From Phytohabitans maris (GTDB taxonomy: Bacteria > Actinomycetota > Actinomycetes > Mycobacteriales > Micromonosporaceae): a stretch of DNA of 64,000 nucleotides. Below, piece by piece: positions 38,060 through 46,856 of the stretch. The notes beneath the pieces are model-generated. The model made no database searches. It saw nothing but the letters and a program-made list of their open reading frames with translations, and was not told where the DNA came from. How positions within the stretch are numbered: position 1 is the first letter of the stretch; every line of letters begins with the position of its first letter. The stretch lies in NCBI RefSeq assembly GCF_031085175.1, contig NZ_JAVHUY010000002.1, positions 62,001 through 126,000 of the forward strand. The letters run 5' to 3'. The translations under genes and the position numbers were made by a program.

Positions 38060-38692
38060 ATGACCTACCCGCCGCCGTACGAGCAGCAGCCCGGCGCCCA
38101 GCCGACCCAGCCGGTCTCGCCGCATCCGCCGTCCTCGTCGCCGCCGACCGCGCCGTACCCCTCGTACCTCGGCGCGCCCACGCCACCGCGCCGCTCCAAC
38201 GGGCCGATCCTCGCCGTGGTGGTCGCGCTGGCCGTGCTGCTGGTGGGTGGCACCGTGACCGCCGGCGTGCTGCTGGTCAACCGGGGCGACGACCCGGGCC
38301 GGGTCACCGCCGACCCCACCCGGGACGCCGAGACGCCGCGGGTGGAGCGGACGACACCGGAGACGGAGCCCACCGGCGACGACGACGGCGGCTACGGCAA
38401 CGAGGGCGGTGGCGGCAAGGTCGTGTACGAGGTCACCGGCGACGGCCCGGTGAGCATCGTCTACCTCAAGGAGGACGGTGTCACCCCGGAGCGAGCCAGC
38501 GACACCGACCTGCCCTGGCGCAAGGAGGTGACCATGACCGAGGACGCGGCCCTGGTCACGGTCACCGCCATCCGCAGCGGAGGCGGCAAGGGCACCATCC
38601 AGTGCCGGATCACGATCGACGGCGAGGAGGTGGCGAAGAAGGAGGCCAGCGGCACCTTCGCCACCGCCACGTGCACAAAATTGATCTTGTAG
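38060..38692 (+). CDS. MmpS-like membrane protein
   Basis: The 210-residue protein has a Pro-rich cytoplasmic N-terminus, one membrane segment (about residues 49-73), an acidic Gly-rich linker and an extracytoplasmic beta domain. The domain, KVVYEVTGDGPVSIVYLKED to SGTFATATC, resembles the MmpS accessory domain of mycobacteria. In mycobacteria MmpS proteins assist MmpL exporters, but no MmpL gene is nearby, so the link is weak. It is divergent from glmS and followed after 21 bp by the aminotransferase gene. Confidence 0.65.
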   Translation: MTYPPPYEQQPGAQPTQPVSPHPPSSSPPTAPYPSYLGAPTPPRRSNGPILAVVVALAVLLVGGTVTAGVLLVNRGDDPGRVTADPTRDAETPRVERTTPETEPTGDDDGGYGNEGGGGKVVYEVTGDGPVSIVYLKEDGVTPERASDTDLPWRKEVTMTEDAALVTVTAIRSGGGKGTIQCRITIDGEEVAKKEASGTFATATCTKLIL

Positions 38693-38713
38693 TCGCGCGG
38701 TTAGGCTGACCCG

Positions 38714-40738
38714 GTGACCACCATCGACAGCGATCCCGGCGTACGCCGCATGCGCTCCTTCGGCACCACGATCTTCGCCGAGATGTCCGCGCTGGCCGTA
38801 CGCACCGGGGCGGTCAACCTGGGGCAGGGCTTCCCGGACACCGACGGTCCGGCCGAGATGCTGGCGGCGGCCGCCGAGGCGCTGCGCGGCGGGCACAACC
38901 AGTACCCACCCGGGCCCGGCATCCCCGCGCTGCGGGCCGCGGTCGCCCAGCACCAGCGGCGGTTCTGGGGCCTGGAGTACGACCCGGACGGCGAGGTGCT
39001 GATCACCGCCGGCGCGACCGAGGCCGTCGCGGCGGCGATCCTCGGGCTCTGCGAGCCGGGTGACGAGGTGGTCTGCTTCGAGCCCTACTACGACTCGTAC
39101 GCGGCCTCGATCGCGCTCGCCGGCGCGGTGCGGCGCCCGGTCACCCTCCGCCCCGGGGCCGGTGACCGCCGGTCCGAGGAGCGGAGCGACGAGGGCGGCG
39201 GAAGCCGGCTGCCCGGGGCGGCCAGCGAGCGAAGCGAGCGCAGTCAGCAGAGCCCCGGGGCTGACGGGCGGTACGGCTTCGACCCGGCCGAACTGCGCGC
39301 GGCGTTCGGCCCGCGGACCCGGCTGGTGCTGCTCAACTCGCCGCACAACCCGACCGGCAAGGTCTTCACCCGGGCCGAGCTCACCCAGGTCGCCGAGCTG
39401 TGCCAGGAGTACGGCGCCTACGCGGTGACCGACGAGGTCTACGAGCACCTGGTCTTCTCCGATGCCAGCGATGCGCACATACCGCTCGCCACGCTGCCCG
39501 GCATGCGCGAGCGTACGGTCCGCATCTCCTCGGCCGGCAAGACGTTCTCCTGCACCGGCTGGAAGATCGGCTGGGCGAGCGGCCCGGCCGCGCTGGTGAC
39601 GGCCGTGCTGCGGGTCAAGCAGTTCCTGACCTTCGTCAACGGCGCACCGCTCCAGCCCGCGGTCGCGGTGGCGCTGGGCCTGCCGGACAGCTACTACGAG
39701 GGCTTCCGGGCCGGGCTGGAGGCGCGGCGGGACCAGCTCATGGCCGGGCTGGCCGACGCCGGCTTCGGCGTGCTGCCGTCCGAGGGCACGTACTTCGTGA
39801 CCACCGACATCACCCCGCTGGGCGGGACGGACGGGATGGAGTTCTGCCGCTCGCTGCCCCAACGCTGCGGGGTGGTGGCCGTGCCGACCGAGGTGTTCTA
39901 CGACGACCCGGAGGCGGGCAAGCGGCTGGTCCGGTTCGCGTTCTGCAAGCGCCCCGAGGTGATCGACGAGGCGGCGGGGCTCGCCTCGCGTACCGCCGCG
40001 GCGATCCGCTCGGCCACCGACCGGGCGATCTCCACCGTGGCCGCCTCGACCATGACCCGTACCAGCGGCTCGGTGCCGGAGGGGCGCAGCAGCACCCGCC
40101 CGGTCTCGCCCAGCTCGGCCTCGGCCGCGGCGGTCGCCGCCAGCACCGCCGGCGCGCTGGCCCCCGCCGCACGGTCGCCGACCGGCACGTTGACCAGCAC
40201 CTGGGGCAGCTTGGTGACCACGGAGGCGAGGTCGGCGAGCGAACGGCCGGTGGCGGCCATCCGGGACATGAGGTGCAGGCCGGTGAGGACGCCGTCGCCG
40301 GTCGTCGCGTACGCCGGCATCACGATGTGCCCGCTCTGCTCACCGCCGAGCGCGAGGGCCGAGGCGCGCAGCTCCTCCAGCACGTACCGGTCGCCGACCT
40401 TGGTCTCGACCAGCCGGATGTCCTCCCGCGACATGGCCAGGCGCAGGCCGAGGTTGCTCATCACGGTGGCGACCAGCGTGTCGGCGGTCAGCGCGCCGCT
40501 CTCCCGCATGGCCAGGGCGAGGATCGCCATGATCTCGTCGCCGTCGACCTCCACCCCGTCGGCCGTGACGGCCAGGCAGCGGTCGGCGTCGCCGTCGTGC
40601 GCGATACCCAGGGCGGCGCCGTGCTCCAGGACCGCGGCCTTGATCGGCTCCAGGTGGGTCGAGCCGCAGCCGTCGTTGATGTTGAGGCCGTCGGGCTCGG
40701 CGTGGATGGCGATCACCTCGGCGCCGGCCTCGCGGTAG
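38714..40738 (+). CDS. PLP-dependent aminotransferase (DapC-like) with insertion and overlong antisense tail
   Basis: The recognisable enzyme spans about residues 1-425: [49 protein letters not shown], and the PLP lysine in [16 protein letters not shown]. It resembles actinobacterial DapC-type succinyldiaminopimelate aminotransferases (fold type I). Two oddities are visible. A 34-residue stretch rich in RSEERSDE and [10 protein letters not shown], encoded at 39160-39261, interrupts the normal sequence. After [14 protein letters not shown] near 39980 no stop occurs until 40738, so about 250 extra residues are simply antisense of glmM. The true C-terminus is uncertain; a lost stop or a sequence error is possible. 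GTG start. Confidence 0.7.
   Translation: MTTIDSDPGVRRMRSFGTTIFAEMSALAVRTGAVNLGQGFPDTDGPAEMLAAAAEALRGGHNQYPPGPGIPALRAAVAQHQRRFWGLEYDPDGEVLITAGATEAVAAAILGLCEPGDEVVCFEPYYDSYAASIALAGAVRRPVTLRPGAGDRRSEERSDEGGGSRLPGAASERSERSQQSPGADGRYGFDPAELRAAFGPRTRLVLLNSPHNPTGKVFTRAELTQVAELCQEYGAYAVTDEVYEHLVFSDASDAHIPLATLPGMRERTVRISSAGKTFSCTGWKIGWASGPAALVTAVLRVKQFLTFVNGAPLQPAVAVALGLPDSYYEGFRAGLEARRDQLMAGLADAGFGVLPSEGTYFVTTDITPLGGTDGMEFCRSLPQRCGVVAVPTEVFYDDPEAGKRLVRFAFCKRPEVIDEAAGLASRTAAAIRSATDRAISTVAASTMTRTSGSVPEGRSSTRPVSPSSASAAAVAASTAGALAPAARSPTGTLTSTWGSLVTTEARSASERPVAAIRDMRCRPVRTPSPVVAYAGITMCPLCSPPSARAEARSSSSTYRSPTLVSTSRMSSRDMARRRPRLLITVATSVSAVSAPLSRMARARIAMISSPSTSTPSAVTARQRSASPSCAIPRAAPCSRTAALIGSRWVEPQPSLMLRPSGSAWMAITSAPASR
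39160..39261. repeat. 102-bp in-frame repeat insertion in the aminotransferase gene
   Basis: The 9-mer CCCCGGGGC occurs at 39151-39159 and again at 39253-39261, exactly 102 bp apart, bounding a stretch rich in GAGCGGAGCGACGAG and GCGAGCGAAGCGAGCG. Such GAGCGAGCG arrays are intergenic repeats elsewhere in the window (19102-19256). Removing the 102 bp restores the expected aminotransferase sequence. Confidence 0.7.
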
Positions 40739-41316
40739 GCCAGCGGCGCGACGTCGGAGGCCGCGCCGTTGGCGCAGTCGACCACGACCTTCAGCCCGTC
40801 GAGGCGGTGCGGCACGGTGCCGACCAGGTGCTGCACGTAGTGCTCGGCGCCGTCGAGAAGGTCGTGCACGCGGCCGACCCCGCCGCCGGTGGGACGGGCC
40901 CACGAGGCGCCAGCCGCGACGGCGGCCTCGATCTTGTGCTCGACGTCGTCGGGCAGCTTGTGCCCGCCCGCGGCGAAGAGCTTGATCCCGTTGTCGGGCA
41001 TCGGGTTGTGCGAGGCGGAGAGCATCACGCCGAGGTCGGCCTTGGCCTCACCCACGAGGAAGGCCACGCCGGGCGTCGGGAGCACCCCGACCCGCACCAC
41101 GTTGGCGCCGGCGCTGGCGAGGCCGGCCACCACGGCCGACTCGAGCATCTCGCCACTGGCCCGCGGGTCGCGGCCGACGACCGCGAGCGGCGGGTGGCTG
41201 CGGTCGGACTCAGCCAGCGTGCGGGCGGCGGCGACGGCCACCGCCATCGCGAGCTCAGGCGTGAGGTCGGCGTTGGCCCGCCCGCGTACGCCATCGGTGC
41301 CGAAGAGACGAGCCAT
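39898..41316 (-). CDS. glmM: Phosphoglucosamine mutase
   Basis: The 472-residue enzyme converts glucosamine-6-phosphate to glucosamine-1-phosphate, following GlmS. It begins [14 protein letters not shown], has the phosphoserine loop [16 protein letters not shown] near residue 100, the metal loop HDGDADRC and the phosphate-binding [15 protein letters not shown]. The family core ends near residue 445 (nt about 39982); the last 27 residues ([20 protein letters not shown] onward) are unlike other GlmM and are antisense to the 3' part of the aminotransferase gene. The ATG at 41316 was taken over upstream codons because MARLFGTDG is the standard start. Confidence 0.93.
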   Translation of the reverse strand: MARLFGTDGVRGRANADLTPELAMAVAVAAARTLAESDRSHPPLAVVGRDPRASGEMLESAVVAGLASAGANVVRVGVLPTPGVAFLVGEAKADLGVMLSASHNPMPDNGIKLFAAGGHKLPDDVEHKIEAAVAAGASWARPTGGGVGRVHDLLDGAEHYVQHLVGTVPHRLDGLKVVVDCANGAASDVAPLAYREAGAEVIAIHAEPDGLNINDGCGSTHLEPIKAAVLEHGAALGIAHDGDADRCLAVTADGVEVDGDEIMAILALAMRESGALTADTLVATVMSNLGLRLAMSREDIRLVETKVGDRYVLEELRASALALGGEQSGHIVMPAYATTGDGVLTGLHLMSRMAATGRSLADLASVVTKLPQVLVNVPVGDRAAGASAPAVLAATAAAEAELGETGRVLLRPSGTEPLVRVMVEAATVEIARSVAERIAAAVREASPAASSITSGRLQNANRTSRLPASGSS

Positions 41317-41342
41317 GAGCCCCACTTTCGAGAGCAAACAGA

Positions 41343-41384
41343 ACGGCCGGTGCCGCCCACTTTTCCACAGGGCGGCCCGGCCGT
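41343..41384 (-). terminator. Terminator after rpsI
   Basis: On the minus strand ACGGCCGG plus GCCGCCC pairs with GGGCGGC plus CCGGCCGT, giving a 15-bp stem with one bulged base, around an 11-nt loop, followed by TTCTGTTTG. It lies between the rpsI stop and glmM start and should end the rplM-rpsI transcript, perhaps incompletely. Confidence 0.65.
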
Positions 41385-41405
41385 CTTTCAGCAGTACAAA
41401 ACGCG

Positions 41406-41873
41406 TCAGCGCTTGGAGTACTGAGGAGCCTTACGGGCCTTCTTGAGACCGTACTTCTTGCTCTCCTTGACGCGGGCGTCACGGGTGAGGAAGCCGGCCT
41501 TCTTGAGCGCCGGGCGGTCGTCGATATCGTTGGCGCAGAGCGCGCGGGCGATGCCCAGCCGCAGCGCGCCGGCCTGGCCCGTGATGCCGCCGCCACGCAG
41601 GTTGGCGATGACGTCGAAGGCCTCGACCTTTTCGGCGGTCACCAGCGGCTCCTTGATGAGCTGCTGGTGCACCTTGCTCGGGAAGTACTCCTCGAGCTCG
41701 CGACCGTTGCAGGTGATCTTGCCGGTGCCGGGCACGATGCGCACCCGGACGATGGCCTCCTTGCGGCGGCCCACGGTCTGGATGGGACGGTCACCACGGG
41801 GCACGCGGGCGGCGGGCACCGGGGCGGTCTCGACGGCCGGCGGCGCCGGGGTCGGGACGATGGTGTCGGTCAT
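41406..41873 (-). CDS. rpsI: 30S ribosomal protein S9
   Basis: The 155-residue protein has a variable Pro/Ala-rich N-terminal extension (about 40 residues) and then the conserved S9 body [37 protein letters not shown] and the basic tail [16 protein letters not shown] that reaches the ribosomal P site. The ATG at 41873 follows GAAGGAAC; an upstream extension to 41897 lacks a good ribosome site. It is the second gene of the rplM-rpsI operon, 20 bp after rplM. Confidence 0.97.
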   Translation of the reverse strand: MTDTIVPTPAPPAVETAPVPAARVPRGDRPIQTVGRRKEAIVRVRIVPGTGKITCNGRELEEYFPSKVHQQLIKEPLVTAEKVEAFDVIANLRGGGITGQAGALRLGIARALCANDIDDRPALKKAGFLTRDARVKESKKYGLKKARKAPQYSKR

Positions 41874-41893
41874 GCTTGTTCCTTCGCCCGCGC

Positions 41894-42337
41894 TCACTGC
41901 GCGATCTGCTTGATCTCGAACGGCACCGGCTTCTGCGCGGCGTGCGGGTGCTCGGCGCCGGCGTAGACCTTCAGCTTCTTGATGAGCTTTCGACCCAGAC
42001 GGTTGTGCGGCAGCATGCCCTTGACCGCCAGCTCGATGGCGCGCTCCGGGCGCTTGGTGAGCAGCTCGTCGTAGCCCACCTGCTTGAGACCACCCGGGTA
42101 GCCGGAGTGCCGGTAGGCGACCTTGGTGTGCCGCTTGTTGCCGGTCAGCGCGACCTTGCCAGCGTTGACGATCACCACGAAGTCACCGGTGTCGACGTGC
42201 GGCGCGAAGGTCGGCTTGTGCTTGCCGCGCAGCAGCGTGGCGGCGTGGGTCGCCAGACGGCCCAGCACGACGTCAGAGGCGTCGATGACGTGCCACTGAC
42301 GCTCGATCTCACCCGGCTTCGGGCTGTACGTACGCAC
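41894..42337 (-). CDS. rplM: 50S ribosomal protein L13
   Basis: The 147-residue protein starts [19 protein letters not shown] (GTG) and contains [35 protein letters not shown] and [20 protein letters not shown], all standard for L13. It initiates assembly of the large subunit. It is the first gene of the leftward rplM-rpsI operon, and its promoter should lie in 42338-42567, shared with the divergent transporter gene. Confidence 0.97.
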   Translation of the reverse strand: MRTYSPKPGEIERQWHVIDASDVVLGRLATHAATLLRGKHKPTFAPHVDTGDFVVIVNAGKVALTGNKRHTKVAYRHSGYPGGLKQVGYDELLTKRPERAIELAVKGMLPHNRLGRKLIKKLKVYAGAEHPHAAQKPVPFEIKQIAQ

Positions 42338-42567
42338 AGGTTTACCTTGTCTCGTCGTCGGTCTGGGGGCGCACGCCGAGGCCGCCGCTCACTGGCAGCG
42401 CGTCCGGCATTAGCACAACAGCAGGCAACGATACCCGGTCGCCCGTGTCCGATGCAAAACGGCCCCCAACCTCACAACGGCCGCCGCCGCCGTGGTGCGG
42501 CGCGCTTTACCGCCGGGGTACGCCGAGCGGAATCCTCCGGCAAAGTCGCGTCCGTAACTTCCCCGCC

Positions 42568-43932
42568 ATGAGTACGACACTGACCCCCACCGTGGCCGCC
42601 GCCGCGGCTGCCCCGGCCGGTAAGGGCCGGTGGCTCACCCACTGGGAGCCGGAGAACGAGGAGTTCTGGGCCACCACCGGCCGCCGGGTCGCCCGGCGCA
42701 ACCTGGTGTTCTCGATCTTCGCGGAGCACCTCGGCTTCTCCGTCTGGACCATCTGGAGCGTCGTGGTCGTAGCGCTCCCGCAGACCCTCTTCCCCTACTC
42801 CGTGGACCAGCGCTTCTGGCTGGTCGCGCTCCCCAACCTCATCGGCGCGCTGATGCGCATCCCGTACACGTTCGCGGTCACCCGCTTCGGCGGCCGCACC
42901 TGGACCATGATCAGCGCGCTCCTGCTGCTCATCCCGCTCGCCGGCCTCATGTACGCGGTGACCGCCCGGCCGCCGTACTGGGTGGTGCTGGTCTGCGCGG
43001 CCACGGCCGGCTTCGGCGGGGGCAACTTCGCCTCGTCCATGACCAACATCTCCTTCTTCTACCCGGAGCGGAAGAAGGGCACGGCACTCGGCCTCAACGC
43101 GGCCGGCGGCAACATCGGCATCAGCACGATGCAGCTGTTCGTACCCGTGGTGATCGCCGCCGGCCTGGTCTACGGCGGGCTGATGTGGGTGCCGCTCGTG
43201 CTGGCGGCCTCCGTCGGGGCGTACCTGTACATGAACAACCTCTCCGTGGCCAAGACGCCGTTCCGGGCCCAGTTCGCCACCGTCAGGCGGCCGCACACCT
43301 GGGTCATGTCCTTCCTGTACATCGGCACGTTCGGGTCGTTCCTCGGCTACTCGGCGGCGTTCCCGCTGGTGCTCAAGCTGCAGTTCCCGGACGCGCCGAC
43401 CGCGCACTGGGGCGCGGCCACGATCACGCTCGCGTTCACCGGGCCGCTGATCGGCTCGCTGGCCCGGCCGTTCGGCGGCTGGCTCTCCGACCGGATCGGC
43501 GGGGCGCGGGTCACCGCCGCCTGCTTCACGCTCATGGCCCTCGGGTCGTACGGCGTGGTCACGGCCGCCGGCAGCAAGAACATGGGGCTGTTCCTCGCCT
43601 CGTTCTGGCTGCTCTTCACGGCGGCCGGCGCGGGCAACGGCTCGACCTACCGGATGATCCCGGCGATCTTCGCGGCGAAGTCGCCGGACCTGACCGTCGC
43701 CAAGCGCGAGTCGGCGGCGACCCTCGGCATCGCCGGCGCGGTCGGCGCGATGGGTGGCTTCTACCTGCCCCGCGCGATCAGCGACTCCTACACCGCGACC
43801 GGCGGCATCTCGACCGCTTTCACCTGGTTTGGCGTGATGTACGCCGCCTGCCTCGCCGTCACCTGGTGGTGCTACCTGCGCCGCCGCGTCCTGATCAGCC
43901 AGCTGCCGAGCCTGGCCCACGCGTCCATCTGA
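42568..43932 (+). CDS. narK: NarK-type nitrate/nitrite MFS transporter
   Basis: The 454-residue transporter has twelve predicted membrane segments. NNP-family signatures are visible in the first half (GFGGGNFASSMTNISFFYPE) and in the second (AGAGNGSTYRMIPAIFAAK), with GLNAAGGNIGISTMQLF between, the nitrate signatures of NarK. The N-terminus GRWLTHWEPENEEFWATTGR is typical of actinobacterial NarK. It probably imports nitrate for the assimilatory reductase encoded 3.5 kb downstream in the same direction. The ATG at 42568 was chosen because homologues begin there; it lacks a strong ribosome site. Confidence 0.9.
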   Translation: MSTTLTPTVAAAAAAPAGKGRWLTHWEPENEEFWATTGRRVARRNLVFSIFAEHLGFSVWTIWSVVVVALPQTLFPYSVDQRFWLVALPNLIGALMRIPYTFAVTRFGGRTWTMISALLLLIPLAGLMYAVTARPPYWVVLVCAATAGFGGGNFASSMTNISFFYPERKKGTALGLNAAGGNIGISTMQLFVPVVIAAGLVYGGLMWVPLVLAASVGAYLYMNNLSVAKTPFRAQFATVRRPHTWVMSFLYIGTFGSFLGYSAAFPLVLKLQFPDAPTAHWGAATITLAFTGPLIGSLARPFGGWLSDRIGGARVTAACFTLMALGSYGVVTAAGSKNMGLFLASFWLLFTAAGAGNGSTYRMIPAIFAAKSPDLTVAKRESAATLGIAGAVGAMGGFYLPRAISDSYTATGGISTAFTWFGVMYAACLAVTWWCYLRRRVLISQLPSLAHASI

Positions 43933-43942
43933 CCCGCTCACC

Positions 43943-43978
43943 GATCTGGGGGTGTCGCCGCCGCGGCACCCCCAGATC
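43943..43978 (+). terminator. Terminator hairpin after narK
   Basis: GATCTGGGGGTG and CACCCCCAGATC are perfect 12-nt complements around a 12-nt loop, 10 bp after the narK stop. No long T-tract follows, as is usual in actinomycetes. Confidence 0.75.
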
Positions 43979-44182
43979 CACAAACACAGAGACTTCGAGC
44001 TACCGCGACGCCCGCCGTGGTCCGGACCGTCGCTCCCGCGGCCTCACCCTCCGCGGTCCAACGACCCTGGCCCGGGCCGACGGCCCGGCACGCACGGTGC
44101 CCACGTCTCGCTCGCCAGCCCTCGCTCGACGCCACACAGTGGGCGATGTCCGGGACGTCGCCAGCCGTGCCCGCCGGTGAAT

Positions 44183-44235
44183 GTAGATCTAGAACGTTTA
44201 GGGCTCTATATCAGCCCTAGATGTTCTAGATCTAC
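44183..44235. repeat. AT-rich long palindrome between convergent genes
   Basis: GTAGATCTAGAAC then GTTTAGGGCT pairs with AGCCCTAGATGTTCTAGATCTAC, a 23-bp stem with two mismatches and a 7-nt loop CTATATC. Its base composition is markedly lower in GC than the surroundings. It could be a bidirectional terminator or a mobile-element relic. Confidence 0.6.
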
Positions 44236-44352
44236 TTCGATCCGGTCGTACGCGGCGGAGTTGACGGACAGCGGGCCCGGCCCTCCTCACACTGCCGCGG
44301 CGTTCGGGCCTGGACGGGCGGTAGGCGGTCCAGGCGTTGGGCTGGTCGCGCG

Positions 44353-44423
44353 GAGCCGGCAGCGGAGGCCGGGGAACTCGGCGAGCGCCAGCTCGCCGAC
44401 GGCCGCAGCGGGGGCCCGCGGGA
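44353..44423 (-). repeat. Structured 3'-end repeat, copy C (after the toxin gene)
   Basis: Read on the minus strand it begins TCCCGCGGGC and contains GGCGAGCTGGCGCTCGCCGA, identical to copy A, followed by CCTCCGCTGCCGG. It lies about 100 bp downstream of the leftward toxin gene, the same relative position and orientation as copies A and B. Confidence 0.65.
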
Positions 44424-44521
44424 AAGCACCCCAAGAAAACGCTCCGCTGCGCTCCACGTTTCCCCGGGGACCCCGCGCATGCGGTCCGCAGCTGATGCGG
44501 GCCTGGGCAAATCCGCCTAAA

Positions 44522-44815
44522 TCAGAGGTCCTGGATGATGCGGAGCGCGCGGGAGACGCGCTGCATGGTGTCGGTGTCGGCGTAGTCGACGCACTCGGTG
44601 AACCACTTCTTCATCGGCGACGAGAGGCGGTCGGGCATCACCACGTACTGGCCCATCGAGACGGCGAGCGGGGAGTCACGCAGCAGCTCCTCTTCCACCA
44701 CCTCGGCGACGAGGACGATGGGCACGTCGGTGCTGTTGTAGACGTCTGAGCTGATCACCAGGCCCAGCCGCTCGCGGGCACCCTCGACGCGCCAGATCTC
44801 GCCCCTACGCAGCAC
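44522..44815 (-). CDS. PemK/MazF-like endoribonuclease toxin
   Basis: The 97-residue protein reads LRRGEIWRVEGARERLGLVI, then SSDVYNSTDVPIVLVAEVVE, and later LSSPMKKWFTECVDYADTDT. The opening RRGEIW strand and the later strand order match the MazF/PemK fold, whose members cut mRNA at short sequences. GTG start. It overlaps the upstream ribbon-helix-helix gene by 11 bp, the antitoxin-first order. The usual RPVLV motif is replaced by RLGLVIS, so activity is likely but not certain. Confidence 0.75.
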   Translation of the reverse strand: MLRRGEIWRVEGARERLGLVISSDVYNSTDVPIVLVAEVVEEELLRDSPLAVSMGQYVVMPDRLSSPMKKWFTECVDYADTDTMQRVSRALRIIQDL

Positions 44816-45050
44816 GGAAGATCGCTGCGTCCACCATCGCCACCTCGCGCTCGTCGGCCAGCGCCGCGGCCTCCAGGTCGAAGCCGGCGCGCTGCACGGC
44901 GGCGGCGTGCGCGGCGAACACCTCGCGCAGCGCCTTTTCCCGGGCGGCCTGGTCCATCCAGGCGGAGAGCGTCAGGCCGTCGCGCTCGGCGAACCGTCGG
45001 GCCTCCTCGATCGTGTCGTCGGGGAACGACAGGGTCACCTTCTTGGTCAT
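44805..45050 (-). CDS. Ribbon-helix-helix antitoxin
   Basis: The 81-residue protein starts TKKVTLSFPDDTIEEARRFA and continues ERDGLTLSAWMDQAAREKAL, a ribbon-helix-helix DNA-binding pattern. The acidic C-terminal half (FDLEAAALADEREVAMVDAA) would wrap the toxin. It is the expected antitoxin and autorepressor of the MazF-like toxin, whose start it overlaps by 11 bp. The ATG at 45050 was chosen because the fold begins there; the frame is open upstream. Confidence 0.75.
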   Translation of the reverse strand: MTKKVTLSFPDDTIEEARRFAERDGLTLSAWMDQAAREKALREVFAAHAAAVQRAGFDLEAAALADEREVAMVDAAIFRAA

Positions 45051-45416
45051 GCGCAAGAGCATACCCGCGGTATGACCAGCGGACCTCCGCACAGTAGGGC
45101 CTCCCGCACCTATCGCCGATGGGTACGCTCCCATCGATATCGGCCATGCCGGACGTAGCATGACGCGCGTCGCATAGGTCACTACAGCACCTCCAGCCAT
45201 CACACAACCCATCGTGATGGGCAAAATTTCGGTGCTCGGTCAAGCCTTGACTGACTCCTCAGACAGTATTCGGCGCGGCTGGTGCGTGAAGCCGATCACC
45301 GTGCGAGATTTCGGTGGAACCGGCGTCAGGCCGACCGCCGCCCCGGGCACCACTACTACTCGCCGGGGCCGCGGTGACGCTCTCAAACACTTGCGAAGCA
45401 CCGGAGGCAATGACTC
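45051..45416. other. Divergent promoter region, no gene seen
   Basis: This 366-bp region separates the leftward toxin-antitoxin pair from the rightward Roadblock array. It is less GC-rich than the genes. ATTTCGGTG occurs twice, near 45227 and 45308. A GGAGG ribosome site for the first Roadblock gene ends the region. No confident promoter hexamers were identified. Confidence 0.6.
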
Positions 45417-45788
45417 ATGGCTGCACTGGACACCGCCCTGAAAGACGCGATGAGCATCGAGGGCGCGATCGGCGCCGCACTCGTCGACTACTCCAGCGGC
45501 ATGACCCTCGGCATCGCCGGCGGCTCCCCCGAACTGGACCTCGGCATGGCCGCGGCGGGCAACACCGACGTGGTCAGGGCGAAGATGCGCACGCTGGAGA
45601 TGCTCAAGATCGAAGACTCGATCGAGGACGTCCTGATCACGCTGGACACCCAGTACCACCTGATCCGCCCGCTCAGCTCGCGTGCCGGCAAGGGCCTCTT
45701 CCTCTACCTCGCGCTGAACAAGTCGCGGGCCAACCTCGGCCTGGCGCGGCACCAGCTGCGCCTGATCGAGTCCTCGATCGAGATCTGA
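45417..45788 (+). CDS. Roadblock/LC7-like protein, array member 1
   Basis: The 123-residue protein reads LDTALKDAMSIEGAIGAALV, then DYSSGMTLGIAGGSPELD, and ends KSRANLGLARHQLRLIESSI. This is the compact Roadblock/LC7 strand-helix pattern (helix, then a strand with DYSSGM, then a closing helix with an asparagine-leucine motif). Roadblock proteins regulate small GTPases such as MglA or CvnD. ATG start after GGAGG. It is 5 bp ahead of member 2 and starts a four-gene run. Confidence 0.75.
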   Translation: MAALDTALKDAMSIEGAIGAALVDYSSGMTLGIAGGSPELDLGMAAAGNTDVVRAKMRTLEMLKIEDSIEDVLITLDTQYHLIRPLSSRAGKGLFLYLALNKSRANLGLARHQLRLIESSIEI

Positions 45789-45793
45789 CGCCG

Positions 45794-46222
45794 ATGACCG
45801 ACATCAGCATCAGCCAAGCCGTCACCAACGTGGTGAAGGACTTCCGGCAGACCGTGCCCGACTGCGTCGCCGCCGGCATCGTGGACATGTCGACCGGCAT
45901 GCTCCTCGCCGTCGACACCGTCGACTCGCACCCCTCCGAGGTGCTCGACCTGCTCGCCGCCGCGACCTTCGACATGTTCCAGGGGCGCAACGTGGTGATG
46001 ATCGAGGACATCTTCAAGAAGCGGCGCGGGATCGAGCGGTCCGGGCACTACTTCCGGGAGATCCTGGTCAACAGCGAAAACCTGGTGCACCTTTTCATGC
46101 GCAGCGCGGTGACGGAAGACATGGTGGCCGTCGTCGTGTGCCGGCGGACGGTCAACATCGGCATGCTGTTTGCCCAGGCCCGGCTGGTGATGCGGACCCT
46201 GGACACCAGCTTCGGTGGCTGA
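45794..46222 (+). CDS. Roadblock/LC7-like protein, array member 2
   Basis: The 142-residue protein reads DISISQAVTNVVKDFRQTVP, DCVAAGIVDMSTGMLLAVDT and later EILVNSENLVHLFMRSA with MVAVVVCRRTVNIGMLFAQA. The GIVDMSTGMLL strand and closing N-I-G helix align with member 1 (ALVDYSSGMTL; RANLGLARHQL). The family is unassigned beyond a Roadblock-like fold. It follows member 1 by 5 bp and lies 25 bp before member 3. Confidence 0.7.
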   Translation: MTDISISQAVTNVVKDFRQTVPDCVAAGIVDMSTGMLLAVDTVDSHPSEVLDLLAAATFDMFQGRNVVMIEDIFKKRRGIERSGHYFREILVNSENLVHLFMRSAVTEDMVAVVVCRRTVNIGMLFAQARLVMRTLDTSFGG

Positions 46223-46247
46223 TGCCTCGGCGGGGCGGCCGTAGGTC

Positions 46248-46829
46248 ATGTCGATCGAGGACGTCATCTGGGGGGATGCGCTACGGATAACCGGCGCGCG
46301 TGCCGTGATCGTGACCGCCATCGACACCCGCAAGCCGCTGCGGACGGCGACCATCGAGGCGTTCCCCGATGGGGAGAGCATCGCGGAGATGGCCGCCGCC
46401 ATGGCCGAGACGGCGGTGGAGTTGGTGCGGCTGACCGACGCGGACACGGCGATGGACGACCTGCTGGTGACCAGCCACCGCTGGTTTCACGTGCTGCGGA
46501 TCGTCGACGGCGAGGGGCCCGGTGGGTGCGTCGCCCATCTGCTGCTCGACCGGCGGCAGGCCAACCTGGCGATGGCGCGCCGCGAGTTCCGGGAGCTGAC
46601 CGTCGGGGTGGAACCGGCCGGTGGGCCCGTCCCGCAAGCGGCGGCACCGGCGGTGGAGCTGGCCGGCGCGCTGCCCCGGCGGACGCCCTCGGCGACCGGG
46701 CCGTGGGACCGCGGTACCTCGGGGGAGGATCCGGCGGCCGCCTGGTTCGGCGGGTTCGACGGGCACCCGTTCGCGGCGGACGGCCGGACGGTGGAGCGGG
46801 TGCGGGACGGCCTGCACCGGCTGGGCTGA
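46248..46829 (+). CDS. Roadblock-like protein with Pro-rich tail, array member 3
   Basis: The 193-residue protein begins SIEDVIWGDALRITGARAVI. Residues to about 122 follow the same plan as member 1: MDDLLVTSHRWFHVLRIV against IEDVLITLDTQYHLIRPL, and RRQANLAMARREFRELT against KSRANLGLARHQLRLIE. The C-terminal 70 residues are a Pro/Gly/Ala-rich tail unique to this member. The DYSSGM-type strand is replaced (VIVTAIDTRKPLRTATI). Function unknown; it is probably a diverged paralogue. ATG start, 27 bp before member 4. Confidence 0.65.
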   Translation: MSIEDVIWGDALRITGARAVIVTAIDTRKPLRTATIEAFPDGESIAEMAAAMAETAVELVRLTDADTAMDDLLVTSHRWFHVLRIVDGEGPGGCVAHLLLDRRQANLAMARREFRELTVGVEPAGGPVPQAAAPAVELAGALPRRTPSATGPWDRGTSGEDPAAAWFGGFDGHPFAADGRTVERVRDGLHRLG

Positions 46830-46856
46830 CACAGCTATTCACAGAGGGGGACAGGG

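Larger units (their letters stand above)
43933..44521. other. Gene-free region with a terminator, a long palindrome and a structured repeat
   Basis: No convincing coding frame is seen in this 589-bp gap between narK and the leftward toxin gene. It contains the narK hairpin (43943-43978), an AT-rich palindrome (44183-44235) and copy C of the structured 3'-end repeat (44353-44423). Confidence 0.7.

Noticed and set aside
35662-38709. Very long open frame on the plus strand opposite glmS and acpS
   Set aside because: It is a mirror frame of high-GC codons: composition is Arg/Gly/Ala/Val with no family motif, and the opposite strand carries clear glmS and acpS.
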